Shown here: positions 9,448 through 20,000 of the stretch, in pieces
How positions within the stretch are numbered: the stretch's first letter is position 1
Layout of the letters: every line of letters begins with the position of its first letter
Source of the DNA: an uncultured bacterium
Lineage (GTDB): Bacteria; Actinomycetota; Coriobacteriia; Coriobacteriales; Eggerthellaceae
Length of the DNA: 64,000 nucleotides
Assembly: GCA_905215035.1 (NCBI GenBank)
Contig: CAJMOJ010000002.1
Span: forward strand, 5,117 to 69,116
Direction of reading: 5' to 3'
Made by a program: the position numbers and the translations under genes
The notes under the pieces: model-generated
Told to the model about the DNA's origin: nothing
The model's database searches: none
The model's input: the letters and a program-made list of their open reading frames with translations, nothing else

Positions 9448-10871
9448 TACTCTTTACCAGTCCAACAATACGTGCAAACCTTTTCAGGCTCAATACCAAT
9501 TGCTTCTAGCATACCCTCCAACGACTGGTAAGACAATGAATCAAAGCCCATATCTTTGCAGATCGTTTGCAAAAGACATTGGCCTCGTTGCGTATGAGCA
9601 TCAGCATATTCATCCAAATGCTTTTGACCTTCATCGCCTTCAAGCTCTTGTACGACCCGGCGCGCCAAAAGATCCATCTCTGATTTATTTGACGAAAAAC
9701 TCAAATACTTACAGTTAAACATTAAGGGTGGACACGCACTACGCATATGCACCTCTGCAGCACCTGATTCGTACAAGAAATCTACCGTCTCACGCAACTG
9801 CGTACCACGCACAATGGAGTCATCGACAAAAAGTAATCGCTTGTCTTTGATCAACTCAGGTACCGGTACTTGTTTCATCTTGGCCACACGATTACGCACT
9901 GCTTGGTTTCCAGGCATAAAAGAGCGCGGCCACGTTGGCGTATATTTAATAAAGGGACGCCCAAAAGGCATGCCAGATTGCGTTGCATATCCAATTGCGT
10001 GTGGAATGCCCGAATCAGGAATACCTGCAACATAATCAACTTCAGGGCAAGCGCCGCGTTCTGCTTCATCACGCGCCATAATCTCACCGTTGCGATACCG
10101 CATAACCTCAACGTTTTGACCTTCATAGTTTGAATTGGGATAGCCATAATAGACCCACATGAAGGCGCACATTTTCATGGCATCCTGCGCAGGAGACAAT
10201 ACTTGAACCCGCTCAGGTGTAATGCGCACAATCTCTGCTGGACCAAGTTCATACTCATCTTGATAGCCCAACTTTTGATACGCAAATGACTCAAAGGCAA
10301 CGCAGTGTCCTTCATCATCTTTACCAATCAAAACAGGAAGACGACCCAGCGTATCACGCGCTGCAATAATATCTCCTTCGCGCGTCATAATCAAAAGCGT
10401 TAGAGAACCATCAATTTGCGCTTGCGCATGTTTAATGCCTGAAACTAAATCATCTTTTTGATTAATCAATGCTGCCACGAGCTCGGTCGCATTTACCTCA
10501 CCGGAACTCATAGCCATAAACTGGTTACCATGATCAGCAAAATAATCATCAATAAGTTGATCGGTATTGTTAATGGCACCAATAGTGGTAATAGCAAAAG
10601 TGCCTAAATGAGAGCGAACAAGTAAGGGTTGAGGATCCGAATCAGAGATGCAGCCAATAGCGCAGGTACCATGGAAGTTCTCAATATCCTTTTCAAACTT
10701 AGTACGAAACGGGGTATTTTCAATCGAGTGAATCTGTCGCTGAAAACCAGTTTCTTTATCAAGTACGATCATACCCGCACGGCGTGTTCCCAAATGAGAG
10801 TGGTAGTCCACACCAAAAAAGACATCTAATACTACATCGCGCTCAGAAACTGCGCCAAAAAAGCCGCCCAC
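9447..10871 (-). CDS. PurF-like amidophosphoribosyltransferase homologue lacking the N-terminal cysteine
   Basis: A 474-residue protein with the PurF layout: an N-terminal Ntn-type glutamine amidotransferase domain (about residues 1-230) and a C-terminal type I phosphoribosyltransferase domain with the PRPP-binding motif LFVDDSIVRGT near residue 350. Canonical PurF begins with Met-Cys, and the cysteine is the glutaminase nucleophile. Here the protein begins M-G-G-F-F-G, so the nucleophile is missing. The GTG start is fixed by GAGGAG six bases upstream, and no in-frame upstream cysteine exists. Databases usually label such paralogues amidophosphoribosyltransferase; whether it uses ammonia or has another role is unknown. 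It is translationally coupled to the downstream diguanylate cyclase. Confidence 0.85.
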   Translation of the reverse strand: MGGFFGAVSERDVVLDVFFGVDYHSHLGTRRAGMIVLDKETGFQRQIHSIENTPFRTKFEKDIENFHGTCAIGCISDSDPQPLLVRSHLGTFAITTIGAINNTDQLIDDYFADHGNQFMAMSSGEVNATELVAALINQKDDLVSGIKHAQAQIDGSLTLLIMTREGDIIAARDTLGRLPVLIGKDDEGHCVAFESFAYQKLGYQDEYELGPAEIVRITPERVQVLSPAQDAMKMCAFMWVYYGYPNSNYEGQNVEVMRYRNGEIMARDEAERGACPEVDYVAGIPDSGIPHAIGYATQSGMPFGRPFIKYTPTWPRSFMPGNQAVRNRVAKMKQVPVPELIKDKRLLFVDDSIVRGTQLRETVDFLYESGAAEVHMRSACPPLMFNCKYLSFSSNKSEMDLLARRVVQELEGDEGQKHLDEYADAHTQRGQCLLQTICKDMGFDSLSYQSLEGMLEAIGIEPEKVCTYCWTGKE

Positions 10872-10898
10872 AAAGGCCTCCTCAAATAGAGTGTTTAG

Positions 10899-10912
10899 AT
10901 ATTACGTAATAT
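10899..10912. promoter_or_regulatory. 14-bp perfect palindrome in the purF-like promoter region
   Basis: ATATTACGTAATAT is its own reverse complement. It lies about 28 bases upstream of the minus-strand GTG start, in the divergent region shared with the LOG-family gene, so it could be an operator or a promoter element. No regulator can be named. Confidence 0.4.
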
Positions 10913-11093
10913 ACAAAGTAATCAGCATATTTGAAACCATTATTAGGGGGGTTGGCGCTTTTCTACTACAATACGACGTACACTAATCAAAAAACATCCA
11001 CAATTCTTTTGTATGATGGTTCGCTCTTGTCTCCACAAGAAATCAGAACAATCACTGACAAAAGATGAAGAACAACACTACGAAGGACACACC

Positions 11094-11702
11094 ATGAACA
11101 TTGCGGTGTATTGCGGGTCAAATCCCGGAGATAATGCAGATTACGCCCATGCAGCACAAGAACTGGGAACGTGGATAGGAACGCATGGCAACACGCTTGT
11201 GTATGGCGGAAGCTCGGTAGGGCTCATGGGTATTGTGTCTATGGCCTGCCTCGAAGCAGGAGGAGAAGTCCGCGGTGTTGAACCACAATTCTTTATTGAT
11301 GCTGGTGTTGCTCAACATAATTTAACTGAGCTTTATGTTGTAGAAACTATGAGCGAGCGCAAGGCAAAGATGATCGAACTTGCAGATGTCTTTGTAGCAC
11401 TTCCAGGAGGCGTGGGCACCCTCGAAGAGATTTCAGAGATTATGTCACGTATCCGCCTCAATATGACTGAAGGTCCCTGCTTTCTCCTCAACATCGATCA
11501 TTTTTATGATGGTCTTGCCCTCTTGCTTGATGCCATGGTGGAATCTAATTTCATGGAACAATCAGACCGTGACCAAATTCTTTTCCCTACCTCCATTCAA
11601 GCACTCCTTGCAGACCTTTTCACACTTCAGGATAATCCTCCCGCTAAAGATAACCCCCCTTGTGTTCCAGAAAGCAATATGCGTGCTCCTTTACGTGGTT
11701 AA
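11094..11702 (+). CDS. LOG-family nucleoside 5'-monophosphate phosphoribohydrolase
   Basis: A 202-residue Rossmann-type protein of the TIGR00730/LOG family, often mislabelled lysine decarboxylase. The start VYCGSN region is typical, VYGGSSVGLMG matches the nucleotide-binding loop, and the signature PGGVGTLEE is present near residue 108. Family members cleave AMP-type nucleotides or cytokinin ribotides to base and ribose 5-phosphate. The ATG at 11094 is used instead of a 27-residue longer frame because GAAGGA is well placed before it and the family starts with this MxIxVYCGS motif. The C-terminal 20 residues are Pro/Asn/Lys-rich with a DNPP repeat. Confidence 0.88.
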   Translation: MNIAVYCGSNPGDNADYAHAAQELGTWIGTHGNTLVYGGSSVGLMGIVSMACLEAGGEVRGVEPQFFIDAGVAQHNLTELYVVETMSERKAKMIELADVFVALPGGVGTLEEISEIMSRIRLNMTEGPCFLLNIDHFYDGLALLLDAMVESNFMEQSDRDQILFPTSIQALLADLFTLQDNPPAKDNPPCVPESNMRAPLRG

Positions 11703-11918
11703 AAACCCTGCATAATTAGTGATTTATTAACAAACCACTACCCTAAACGCCTCACAAACTCGTACAATACCAACTAAGTCCGAAATTGCACATACACACC
11801 AATTAGCTTCCTCGCACGAGGGCTATCTGCACTTATACTGTCTAGCTCATCGGTAGAACATTCATTTTGCTGATGTCTTGTAAAGACAGAACAGGTGCCA
11901 AGCTCAAGGGGTTACCGA
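11703..11918. promoter_or_regulatory. Intergenic promoter region of the hybrid kinase gene
   Basis: These 216 bases contain no gene. A TATACT hexamer at 11834-11839 is a candidate -10 box for the downstream kinase, and CCTCG-CA-CGAGG at 11810-11821 is a short inverted repeat overlapping the position expected for -35. Neither is strong enough to be certain. Confidence 0.3.
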
Positions 11919-14900
11919 ATGTATACAGCAACTATCTGGGTTAGGGCATTTAACTTCACTGATGAGGCACTTCATACGCTGCAAGCCTGTGCACCATCTG
12001 AAACTTTCGCGCAACATATTATTGCCAGCTCACTCGATGAGCTCTCTACGTTTACCCTAGAGCACAATCCCACCACGTTATTACTCGTGCGACTCGCTAC
12101 CCACGATGACATTACGGCGTTTTTGAAAGCTGCTCCTACCTTGCTTTCGCAAACGCAATGTTTCATCGATACCCATTTTTTAGCACCACACAATTTAGGT
12201 ATTCATGAAACCGACTGCACAAAGAGCAATAGCGTCACAAACGGAGAAAGAGGTGGAGAGGTAAATAAGAATAGTAGCGCGCTAGACCTACCCTCTCCTT
12301 TTGTTGACATTCCTACCATCACGCAAAGCGCCGACGTTATTGTATGCATTGATCATGAGTATCTCGCTGAACTTTCTCCTCTATTTAATGAGCTCTACGA
12401 TATCTGGATTAACCCGATTTCCCTTGATGAACTCACCTATCGCTTCACCCATTGGCAACAGCGCTACAAAGCACGAATGGATGCGTGGGAAACCGACCAA
12501 TATCTAGATGCCACTATCAATTCCATTCCCTCTCTCGTGTGGTATAAAACACGCGATGGGGTTCACGAAAAAGTTAATGATAGTTTCTGTGAAACCGTTA
12601 ACAAGCAAAAAAGTGATGTTCAAGGCCAACGACACGCCTACATCTGGGATGTTGAAACCGATGATCCTGCCTGCATCGAGTCAGAAGCGCTGGTTATGTC
12701 GACGCGCAAAACATGCATGTCAGAAGAAGTCGTGCAAACTGGCACGAATGACACACGATTGCTCACAACGTACAAATCACCTCTCTACAACCCTGACGGT
12801 TCAGTTATGGGTACGGTAGGTGTGGCCATCGATATCACACAAGAGCGTGCCTACGAGCGTAATCTCATTGAAAATTCCGAAACACTTGAAACCATTTTTA
12901 CATCGCTTGATTGCGGTGTTATCACTCACAGTCTTGATGGATCTCATATTTACAGCATTAACCAAGCTGCTCTGGATATTCTGGGATACGAATCAAAAGA
13001 AGACCTAACCACACAAGGATTTGATATGGTTGCGCCTTCTGTTGTTGAAGAAGATCGTCCATTAATCAGAGAGCGTATTGCAACGCTTAAGCATATTGGG
13101 GATAGCGTTCCTGTTGAATACCGCATCAATGGCAAAGAAGGCGATATTATCCATGTAATGGGAAATATCAAACTTATTGAGACCAATGGTGTTCTTCAAT
13201 ATCGTCGTTTCTTGCTTGATATTACTGAACAAAAGAAAGAAGAAGCACAAAATGAACGACGTCAGTCTGCTCTTATTCAAGCCCTGGCAGAAAACTACTT
13301 TTTAGTATGCACCTTCTGCATGGATACACAGACGGGCGAAGTTGTCAGAGTCGTCGATGAGGGTCTTGAATACACCCTCGATCCTCTCTTTAGTGCAACG
13401 CTCGATCAAGAAACTATTTCTTATGAAAGCACCCTTGATCACTATATTACCGCTCATGTCTATCACGAGGATCAAGAGATGCTCCGCAAGGCGCTTTCAC
13501 GGGAAAATGTCCTAGAGCAACTGAGCAAACAAACACGATTTGAAACGCTCTATCGCACACAAACTGACGATACGTTGGAATACCGTCAAGCCACCATTGT
13601 ACGTGCAGGAACTTGGGATGATGGACGCGACATTGTATTGGGTCTGCGCAATATTGATGTTCGTATTCGTGAAGAACTTGAGCAAAAAAGACTCCTTAAA
13701 GAAGCACTTGTTCAGGCCAACAAAGCCAGCCAAGCAAAATCAACCTTCCTCACCAATATGAGTCACGATATTCGTACCCCTATGAATGCTATTGTCGGCT
13801 TTACCGCGCTTGCCAATATTCATATTAAAGACGAAGCACGTGTTTTAGAGTATCTCGATAAAATTCAGGTATCCAGCAACCATCTCTTAAGCCTCATTAA
13901 CGATATCCTCGATATGAGCCGCATCGAATCAGGCAAAACAACGCTTGAAGAAAAGCCCTGTAATATTGCAAAACTACTTAAGGGGCTCAAAAATCTACTT
14001 CAACCTGAAGCAGACGCAAAACATCTTACGCTCTCCATTAATACAAACAATTTCTCACATGAAACCGTTCTTTGCGATGAGCTTAAATTCAATCAAGTAT
14101 TGCTTAATTTATTGGGTAACGCACTCAAGTTTACGAACGCAGGAGGAACCGTTTGCGTCAATGCCCAAGAAATCCCTTGCATCCAGCCCGAGTTCAAACA
14201 GTATCGCATTGATGTCACTGATACCGGCATTGGCATGAGCCCCGAATTTGTCGATCATATTTTTGATCCTTTTGAGCGTGAGCGAACTTCGACAATTAGC
14301 GGTGTACAAGGCACTGGTCTTGGTATGGCTATTACCAAAAACTTAGTCGAGATGATGAATGGAACTATTTCAGTCACGAGTCAAAAGAATGTGGGGTCCA
14401 CTTTTACCGTTACTTTCACGTTCCCCGTATCAACTGAGCAGGTCGAAGCCGATCAACCACACCCAACCACGAGCAATCAAGCACCATCTCGTTTTAGAGG
14501 CTGTCGCTTATTACTTGTTGATGACAATGATTTGAATCGCGAAATTGCGGCAACCCTTTTGGAAGACGCCGGTTTTATTGTAGAAATTGCTCACGATGGA
14601 CAAGAGTCACTTGAAAAACTTCTTGAAGCTGACCCGCGCTACTACAAAGCCGTCCTTATGGATATCCAAATGCCTGTCATGAATGGATATGAAGCAGCGC
14701 AGGCAATCAGGGCTTTTGATGATCCTGTACGTGCGGCAATCCCTATTTTGGCCGTTTCTGCTGATGCGTTTGAAGAAGACCGTCAAAAAGCATTGCGCGC
14801 TGGCATGAATGGACACTTACATAAACCCATCGACATAGATTTATTATTCCAAACACTTGAGCACTTGCTCACTGAAAACCATACTGACGACAAAAACCAT

Positions 14901-14921
14901 ACTGACGACAAGCAAGAATAG
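11919..14921 (+). CDS. Hybrid sensor histidine kinase with PAS domains and receiver domain
   Basis: A 1000-residue soluble protein. An N-terminal region of about 190 residues is unfamiliar and has no membrane helix. PAS domains follow at about 200-320 (SIPSLVWYKTRDGVHEKVND) and 330-445, with a further PAS-like region before the kinase core. The HisKA box MSHDIRTPMNAIVGF places the phosphorylated His at about residue 616. The ATP-binding N box (NLLGNALKF), DTGIGM and GTGLGM follow. A receiver domain ends the protein with LLLVDDNDLNRE and phosphoacceptor Asp at about 915 in MDIQMPVMNG. The ATG at 11919 has AAGGGG upstream and is preferred over an upstream GTG. The tail contains a duplicated HTDDK unit. 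No output domain or regulator gene is adjacent. Confidence 0.93.
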   Translation: MYTATIWVRAFNFTDEALHTLQACAPSETFAQHIIASSLDELSTFTLEHNPTTLLLVRLATHDDITAFLKAAPTLLSQTQCFIDTHFLAPHNLGIHETDCTKSNSVTNGERGGEVNKNSSALDLPSPFVDIPTITQSADVIVCIDHEYLAELSPLFNELYDIWINPISLDELTYRFTHWQQRYKARMDAWETDQYLDATINSIPSLVWYKTRDGVHEKVNDSFCETVNKQKSDVQGQRHAYIWDVETDDPACIESEALVMSTRKTCMSEEVVQTGTNDTRLLTTYKSPLYNPDGSVMGTVGVAIDITQERAYERNLIENSETLETIFTSLDCGVITHSLDGSHIYSINQAALDILGYESKEDLTTQGFDMVAPSVVEEDRPLIRERIATLKHIGDSVPVEYRINGKEGDIIHVMGNIKLIETNGVLQYRRFLLDITEQKKEEAQNERRQSALIQALAENYFLVCTFCMDTQTGEVVRVVDEGLEYTLDPLFSATLDQETISYESTLDHYITAHVYHEDQEMLRKALSRENVLEQLSKQTRFETLYRTQTDDTLEYRQATIVRAGTWDDGRDIVLGLRNIDVRIREELEQKRLLKEALVQANKASQAKSTFLTNMSHDIRTPMNAIVGFTALANIHIKDEARVLEYLDKIQVSSNHLLSLINDILDMSRIESGKTTLEEKPCNIAKLLKGLKNLLQPEADAKHLTLSINTNNFSHETVLCDELKFNQVLLNLLGNALKFTNAGGTVCVNAQEIPCIQPEFKQYRIDVTDTGIGMSPEFVDHIFDPFERERTSTISGVQGTGLGMAITKNLVEMMNGTISVTSQKNVGSTFTVTFTFPVSTEQVEADQPHPTTSNQAPSRFRGCRLLLVDDNDLNREIAATLLEDAGFIVEIAHDGQESLEKLLEADPRYYKAVLMDIQMPVMNGYEAAQAIRAFDDPVRAAIPILAVSADAFEEDRQKALRAGMNGHLHKPIDIDLLFQTLEHLLTENHTDDKNHTDDKQE

Positions 14922-14983
14922 TATGGACCCCCATAACCATGGGCCCCATAACCATGAGACTCATAGCTATGAGACCCATGAGA
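14922..14983. repeat. Nested repeats and 14-bp palindrome between convergent genes
   Basis: The unit CCATAACCATG occurs at about 14931 and 14946. CTCATAGCTATGAG (14960-14973) is a perfect palindrome, and CATGGG (14938-14943) can pair with CCCATG (14974-14979). The whole interval between the convergent kinase and flavodoxin genes consists of this material and may act as a bidirectional terminator, although no T run is present. Confidence 0.55.
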
Positions 14984-15646
14984 TTAGTTATTTGAAAGAG
15001 CAGGCTCTACTTGGCCTGTGATCCATTCATCAACATCATCTTGTGTGGCCGATGAAGAAAAACGCACTCCATCAAGCCAGGTTCCGGTCTGATTAAGAGC
15101 ATGCAAGTTTTGCGCGCTTGAACCAAGGGGTGAAGAGGCTGACGTACAGAATGGAATAACCGTTTTGCCTGAAAAATCATTGTCCACTACAAAAGAATCA
15201 ACAGGCCAAGCTGCTTGACCCCACCAAAGAGGATATCCAATAAAGACCGTTTCATACTGGTCAAAGTTCTCAGGCGTTGTTGTTGCAAGCGCTACGTCTT
15301 GGAGTTCTGGAGCTTCATGTTCTTTTACCACACGACTTTGTTCATCGTTGTAATTTAAGTCATCCTGCGAATAAGGCTCTACGGGGACAATCTCAAACAA
15401 ATCCGCATCCAGATGTGCGGCGATCTTTTCCGCCACTGCTTGCGTACTACCCGTTGCTGAATAGTAAGCAACTAACACGGTCTTAGGTGTATTAGCAGAC
15501 GCCTCATCGCCTTGCTGTTCTGACGGCTGAGAAGAACAACCCACAAGCAATACTCCCACAACCATCAAAAGACTAGCCATCAACACTGCCGCCAGAATTG
15601 TTCTTTGAATACGTGCCGAAGCCCGGTGCGTTTGAAGCATCTGCAT
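14984..15646 (-). CDS. Lipoprotein flavodoxin
   Basis: A 220-residue protein. Basic N-terminus, a hydrophobic stretch and the lipobox LVGC with Cys at about residue 37 indicate a membrane-attached lipoprotein facing outside. After an acidic linker the flavodoxin fold begins at TVLVAYYSATGSTQAVA, where SATGST is the FMN phosphate loop. IGYPLWWGQAAWPVDSFV is the typical second FMN-binding segment of this flavodoxin_4-like group. It probably transfers electrons to an extracytoplasmic partner, which is not identified here. The ATG at 15646 is preferred over a 15-residue longer frame because GGGAGAGG lies just upstream. Confidence 0.88.
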   Translation of the reverse strand: MQMLQTHRASARIQRTILAAVLMASLLMVVGVLLVGCSSQPSEQQGDEASANTPKTVLVAYYSATGSTQAVAEKIAAHLDADLFEIVPVEPYSQDDLNYNDEQSRVVKEHEAPELQDVALATTTPENFDQYETVFIGYPLWWGQAAWPVDSFVVDNDFSGKTVIPFCTSASSPLGSSAQNLHALNQTGTWLDGVRFSSSATQDDVDEWITGQVEPALSNN

Positions 15647-15780
15647 ACGTGCACCTCTCCCCTCTTCTCGTCGTTCCTGCCTACTATGCATGACCTACTA
15701 TAAATAAAAGACACAATGTCTCTTCTAAAGTATAGTAATACGATTCTTATGTGCTGTCGACACTCTTGCGACTCGCCACA

Positions 15781-15816
15781 TGCGCCACCTGTTATATATG
15801 TGCCACCTGTTATATG
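15781..15816. repeat. Two 18-bp tandem copies (GCCACCTGTTATAT core)
   Basis: The unit TGYGCCACCTGTTATATR occurs twice head to tail at 15781-15798 and 15799-15816, in the divergent spacer between the flavodoxin and esterase genes. Because it contains TATAT boxes it could overlap promoters. Confidence 0.7.
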
Positions 15817-15875
15817 AGATAATACAGTCAAATACGCCATAAGGGATAATCACCCGTTACCAAAGAAAGGCACCG

Positions 15876-16829
15876 ATGATGAAAACTATTTTTAAACGTA
15901 TCGACCCCACACAATATGCCCATGCTTGGGAAGATATCCCTTATGCCCATCAGGACCCCTTACAACGCCTTCACATTTACACCCCCGGTGATGAGGGAAA
16001 CTATCCTCTTCTTATGTATGTAAACGGTGGCGGTTGGGTTCAGCAACTCACGCGTCACAATACTACCCCTGGCGTTTGTAACGCACCCTCACAAGGATAT
16101 GCGCTTGCCTCTATAGGGTACCGACTTGCCCCAAAAAATACCTGGCCGGCACCACTTTATGATGTAAAAGCTGCTATTCGGTTTTTACGCGCGCACGCAA
16201 GCGAATACGGATATAACGCAGATACACTCATCGCATGGGGAAACTCCGCAGGAGGACATCTTATTAGTATGTGCGCCGCCACTAACAACCTGCCTGCTTT
16301 TGAGGATCTCACTATGGGTAATGCTGACCAGAGTAGTGCACTTCAGGGAGTTATTCTTTTTTACGCACCGAGTGATCTTTATCTCAATGAGCTCGAAACG
16401 TTTATCCCCAATACTGAGATACAGCGTATGGCCGAATCCCCTCGTGATCTTTGTGACCCGCGTCCTGGCATGGATAACTTAGGCAATATAGAACTAGGAT
16501 GTCGCGCTTTCGACCATCCTGCTGTTGCAGTCCAAGCAAGCCCTATTCATTATGTTACGCCCGCTTATCCACCCGCATATTTTATACACGGCATGGCCGA
16601 CCCTATTATTCCCTACACGCAATCCACGCGTATGTGGAACAAAATTCGCTTTGTTTCTGGCGATGAATCGCGTGCGCAGCTCGAGCTTTTCCCCGCTGTT
16701 GGCCATGGAGATCCCAGTATGAAAACCGATGAAGTAACCCGCCGGATGTTTGATTTTGCTGACACGATTATCTATGGATCCGTACAAGATCGAGAGCCCC
16801 TTGGCAAGGTCGCAATCCTGTCCGAATAG
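15876..16829 (+). CDS. Alpha/beta hydrolase, carboxylesterase type
   Basis: A 317-residue cytoplasmic alpha/beta hydrolase. The oxyanion-hole motif appears as VNGGGW around residue 50 (HGGGW in the classical esterase/lipase group). The nucleophile elbow GNSAGG has Ser at 124, and the other triad members are likely Asp 242 (HGMADPIIP) and His 277 (VGHGDP). No signal peptide is present. The family hydrolyses short acyl esters or deacetylates sugars; the substrate is not evident. GAAAGG precedes the tandem ATGATG, so the start could be one codon later. Monocistronic. Confidence 0.87.
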   Translation: MMKTIFKRIDPTQYAHAWEDIPYAHQDPLQRLHIYTPGDEGNYPLLMYVNGGGWVQQLTRHNTTPGVCNAPSQGYALASIGYRLAPKNTWPAPLYDVKAAIRFLRAHASEYGYNADTLIAWGNSAGGHLISMCAATNNLPAFEDLTMGNADQSSALQGVILFYAPSDLYLNELETFIPNTEIQRMAESPRDLCDPRPGMDNLGNIELGCRAFDHPAVAVQASPIHYVTPAYPPAYFIHGMADPIIPYTQSTRMWNKIRFVSGDESRAQLELFPAVGHGDPSMKTDEVTRRMFDFADTIIYGSVQDREPLGKVAILSE

Positions 16830-17015
16830 TATCAAAACCCCTCATAGCCTTACGCCCCAATTTTTCATAAGTCCCCGTAAAAAAGTAATAAACAAATAAA
16901 AATTTGCATCAAATCGTATTAAAGTAGTAACGAGTAGAAATTTACGCATTTTCTATCGGGCTTAAAACAACTCCATATCTTCTTGGTGTCCGTTCACCTT
17001 ACGGGGAGGTTTGCT

Positions 17016-20000
17016 ATGGATATCACTAAACCTAAAGCGCTTATACAAACAGTGCTTGCTTTTATTCTTGTGTGTGGACTTATGATCCCTGCTCAATCTT
17101 TTGCAGCAGGAACAACCACCAATCAGGCTCTTGATGCAAACTCCCAAGAGATCCTTGTTGACGAAAACACCTCTGATCTCAATAATGCTCCTGATCTAGG
17201 AGACGCTTCAGGTGATACCGCTTATAAAAACACGCCTAATTCTGAACCGAATTCAGCAGATACAGCATACAACTCAGATACTGAGCAGGACGACCAAGCA
17301 AACGCTTTGGGGGAAGATCCTGAGATCACCACCTTTGCTGATGCTGGACCTTTCACTATTCAAGGCGGTGTTGCGGGAACGGACTATTCTTTTAGTGGAT
17401 CTGTTCTTTCAATCCTCACCTCTACCCCGCTTACTATTTCAACGTCTGCAAGCACCAACAATACCATCCAGATCAGCGCTGGCGTGCATGCTGATATCAC
17501 ACTTGACGGAGTAACTATTGAAAATGCGGCTGCACCTGCCATCAACCTCATCACTAACTTATACGACACGGCAAGTGGTGCTGCCGCAACCGATGGTTCT
17601 CAAATTCGCAACCCTACGTCACTTTATTTAACACTCAAAGACGGCTCGACTAATAAACTCACTACTACCGCACCTTCTAACAATGCAGGCATCCGCTGTG
17701 GTGAAGGATCCATTCTCACGATTGACGATGAGCTCGATAATCGCCTCCAAGGTGGCGGTACTGCTCCTATTGAAGGAGAAAAGGTAACCGCTAATGTCAC
17801 TCTTGTTAACGGCACCGTCATTCCAGCAGGCTCACTTTCAACAGTGCTTGATAGCGACAATCCCGGCACCCTTGAGATTATAGGCGGCGGTTACGCTCCG
17901 GGTATTGGAGGAAGCCCTTATGAAAATGGTGGCACCATGACGTTCAACGGTGGTGTGCTTGACGTTCGCACCTATGGCTGGAACTTCTCTGGTGAAGGCG
18001 GTGCGAGTTACTCTGCCGGCATCGGAGCAGCCGGCTCTGCTGATGGTACCGCTACCGTTATGACATTTAATGGTGGCACCATCAACGCTTATGGCGGCCT
18101 TCATGGCGCTGGCATTGGTGCGGGTCATAGCGGTCACGATAGCGTTGTTGGTTCGCAACAACCCAACTCAATCCAATCTCGCGGCACAACCCGTTGTACC
18201 GGTGACAATCCCAACGTTGCTGGAAATATTGAAATCAACGGCGGTTTCATTTATTCCCAAGGTGGCTGGCATGGTGGTGCCTTTGGCAGTGCTTGCTGGT
18301 CATCTAATAAAGGCAAAACTATCAAGATCACCGGCGGAACGCTTGTCCCGGTAGCAGGCACAGGCGGCGGTGGAGCCCACACCGGTGACTACAGTGTATT
18401 CCCCGAAATTGGTGGATCAAAGGGGTATGTCGTGATCACGGGCGGATCCGTTCGCTGTAGCGATCCTACCATCCGATTCCAAGGAATTGGCACTACCGCT
18501 TGGGGCAACGAAGCCTATCTCACCCCAGGCTACAATGTTTCCAATGCCGAAGACCCCAACAAGGTCTTTATGGTCAAAATTGATTTAAGTTCAGAAATCA
18601 AAAAACATCAAGGCGATGGATCAACCACCGCAGGCAACAACAAAATTGGCAAATGGGAACTTCTTGTTGCCGGAGAACCCTATGCTTACGGCTCTCCTCA
18701 ACAGTTCGATGAGGGCAAGCTTTATCTGTGGCTCCCTAAATCAGCCACCAAAGAACAAGTTACCGTTAACCTCACCTACTACGATGATAAGGGAGAAGAA
18801 GTTGCTATCGAGCCGCTCTTCCGCAACCCTGGCGACATCGATACCCTTAAACGCTACGTACAGTTTGAGCTGCCTGATGACTACACCGAATCGCTTAAAA
18901 AGAACTATGATGGACTCCCCTTTACTGCATACGACATAGTCACCAACCCCATCACCACAAAAGAAAAACCCGCTAAAATTCTTAATCAATCCGATGCGGT
19001 TACCTACGTATATCAGCGTTTTGATCAAAAAGACGGTACGGCTCAAGGCCCTGAAGTAAATGACCAAGGTAATCTCCCCAGCGATGAAGGAATCATGCGC
19101 TTTACCATGACATCTACCCAATTCTCCAATGAGGAAGAAGACGGCTTTAAGGAGAACTACTGGGGTCATCGCGCCTTTGGCTGGTGCGAGATTTATCCTG
19201 TTCCCTCGCGCGTATCGCTCGTAGAAGCAAAATGGGTAGCTGATCAGGAGCCAGGCAAAAATGAACACGATGCCCGTCAGCAAATTGCCGTTACCGCAGA
19301 AATCATGGGCGGTTATTTTGATGATGATCCTGATAAACCTGTTGCTGATACTTGTAAAGCACCTACTGGTAGCGTCCAAATTTATGTTGACGATGAGCCA
19401 GTTGGTGACCCCGTTCCCCTACGCTTCCAAGACGAAATCCAACAAACTGAGGCCCGTGCCACGGTGGTATTACCTAAAAATGCGGATGCAATTGATAACG
19501 GAAAAGGTGGATCGTATACCCGTTTTAACTACACCTTTACCCCTGCTGATGAGGACTTCCATGTTCCTAATGAAGCTGAGGATGCCACCAACAGCCACAA
19601 GATCACCGTACAATACCTGCGTGGATTAAACTATCTTGCAAGTGCTAATCCTAACGAAGATGAAAACGTTCCTTCCGATGAAGTACGCATTAAGCCGGTA
19701 GATCCTCAAAGCACTATTGAGCCAGATCCTGCTGGCGGTCCTGAGTCTTTCGAAAGTAACCCTCCTATTGAGGATCCTGGCGATACCCCTGACCCCGATG
19801 ATCCTGATGACCCCGACAACCCTGATAATCCAAAAGATCCGGCAAACCCATCGCCTAATCCAGGAAAACTTATTGAAGGCGCTATGACCATTCGCTATGT
19901 TGCTCCTACGGCTGACAACCCTAACCCGGGCCAAGTTAAACTCAGCCTTAAAACCCCTTCCAGTGCAATACCTACTATTACTACCGAAGATGGTCACATT

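Noticed and set aside
9447..10871. Calling this gene purF
   Set aside because: The catalytic N-terminal cysteine is missing, so the symbol would imply an activity that the sequence does not support.
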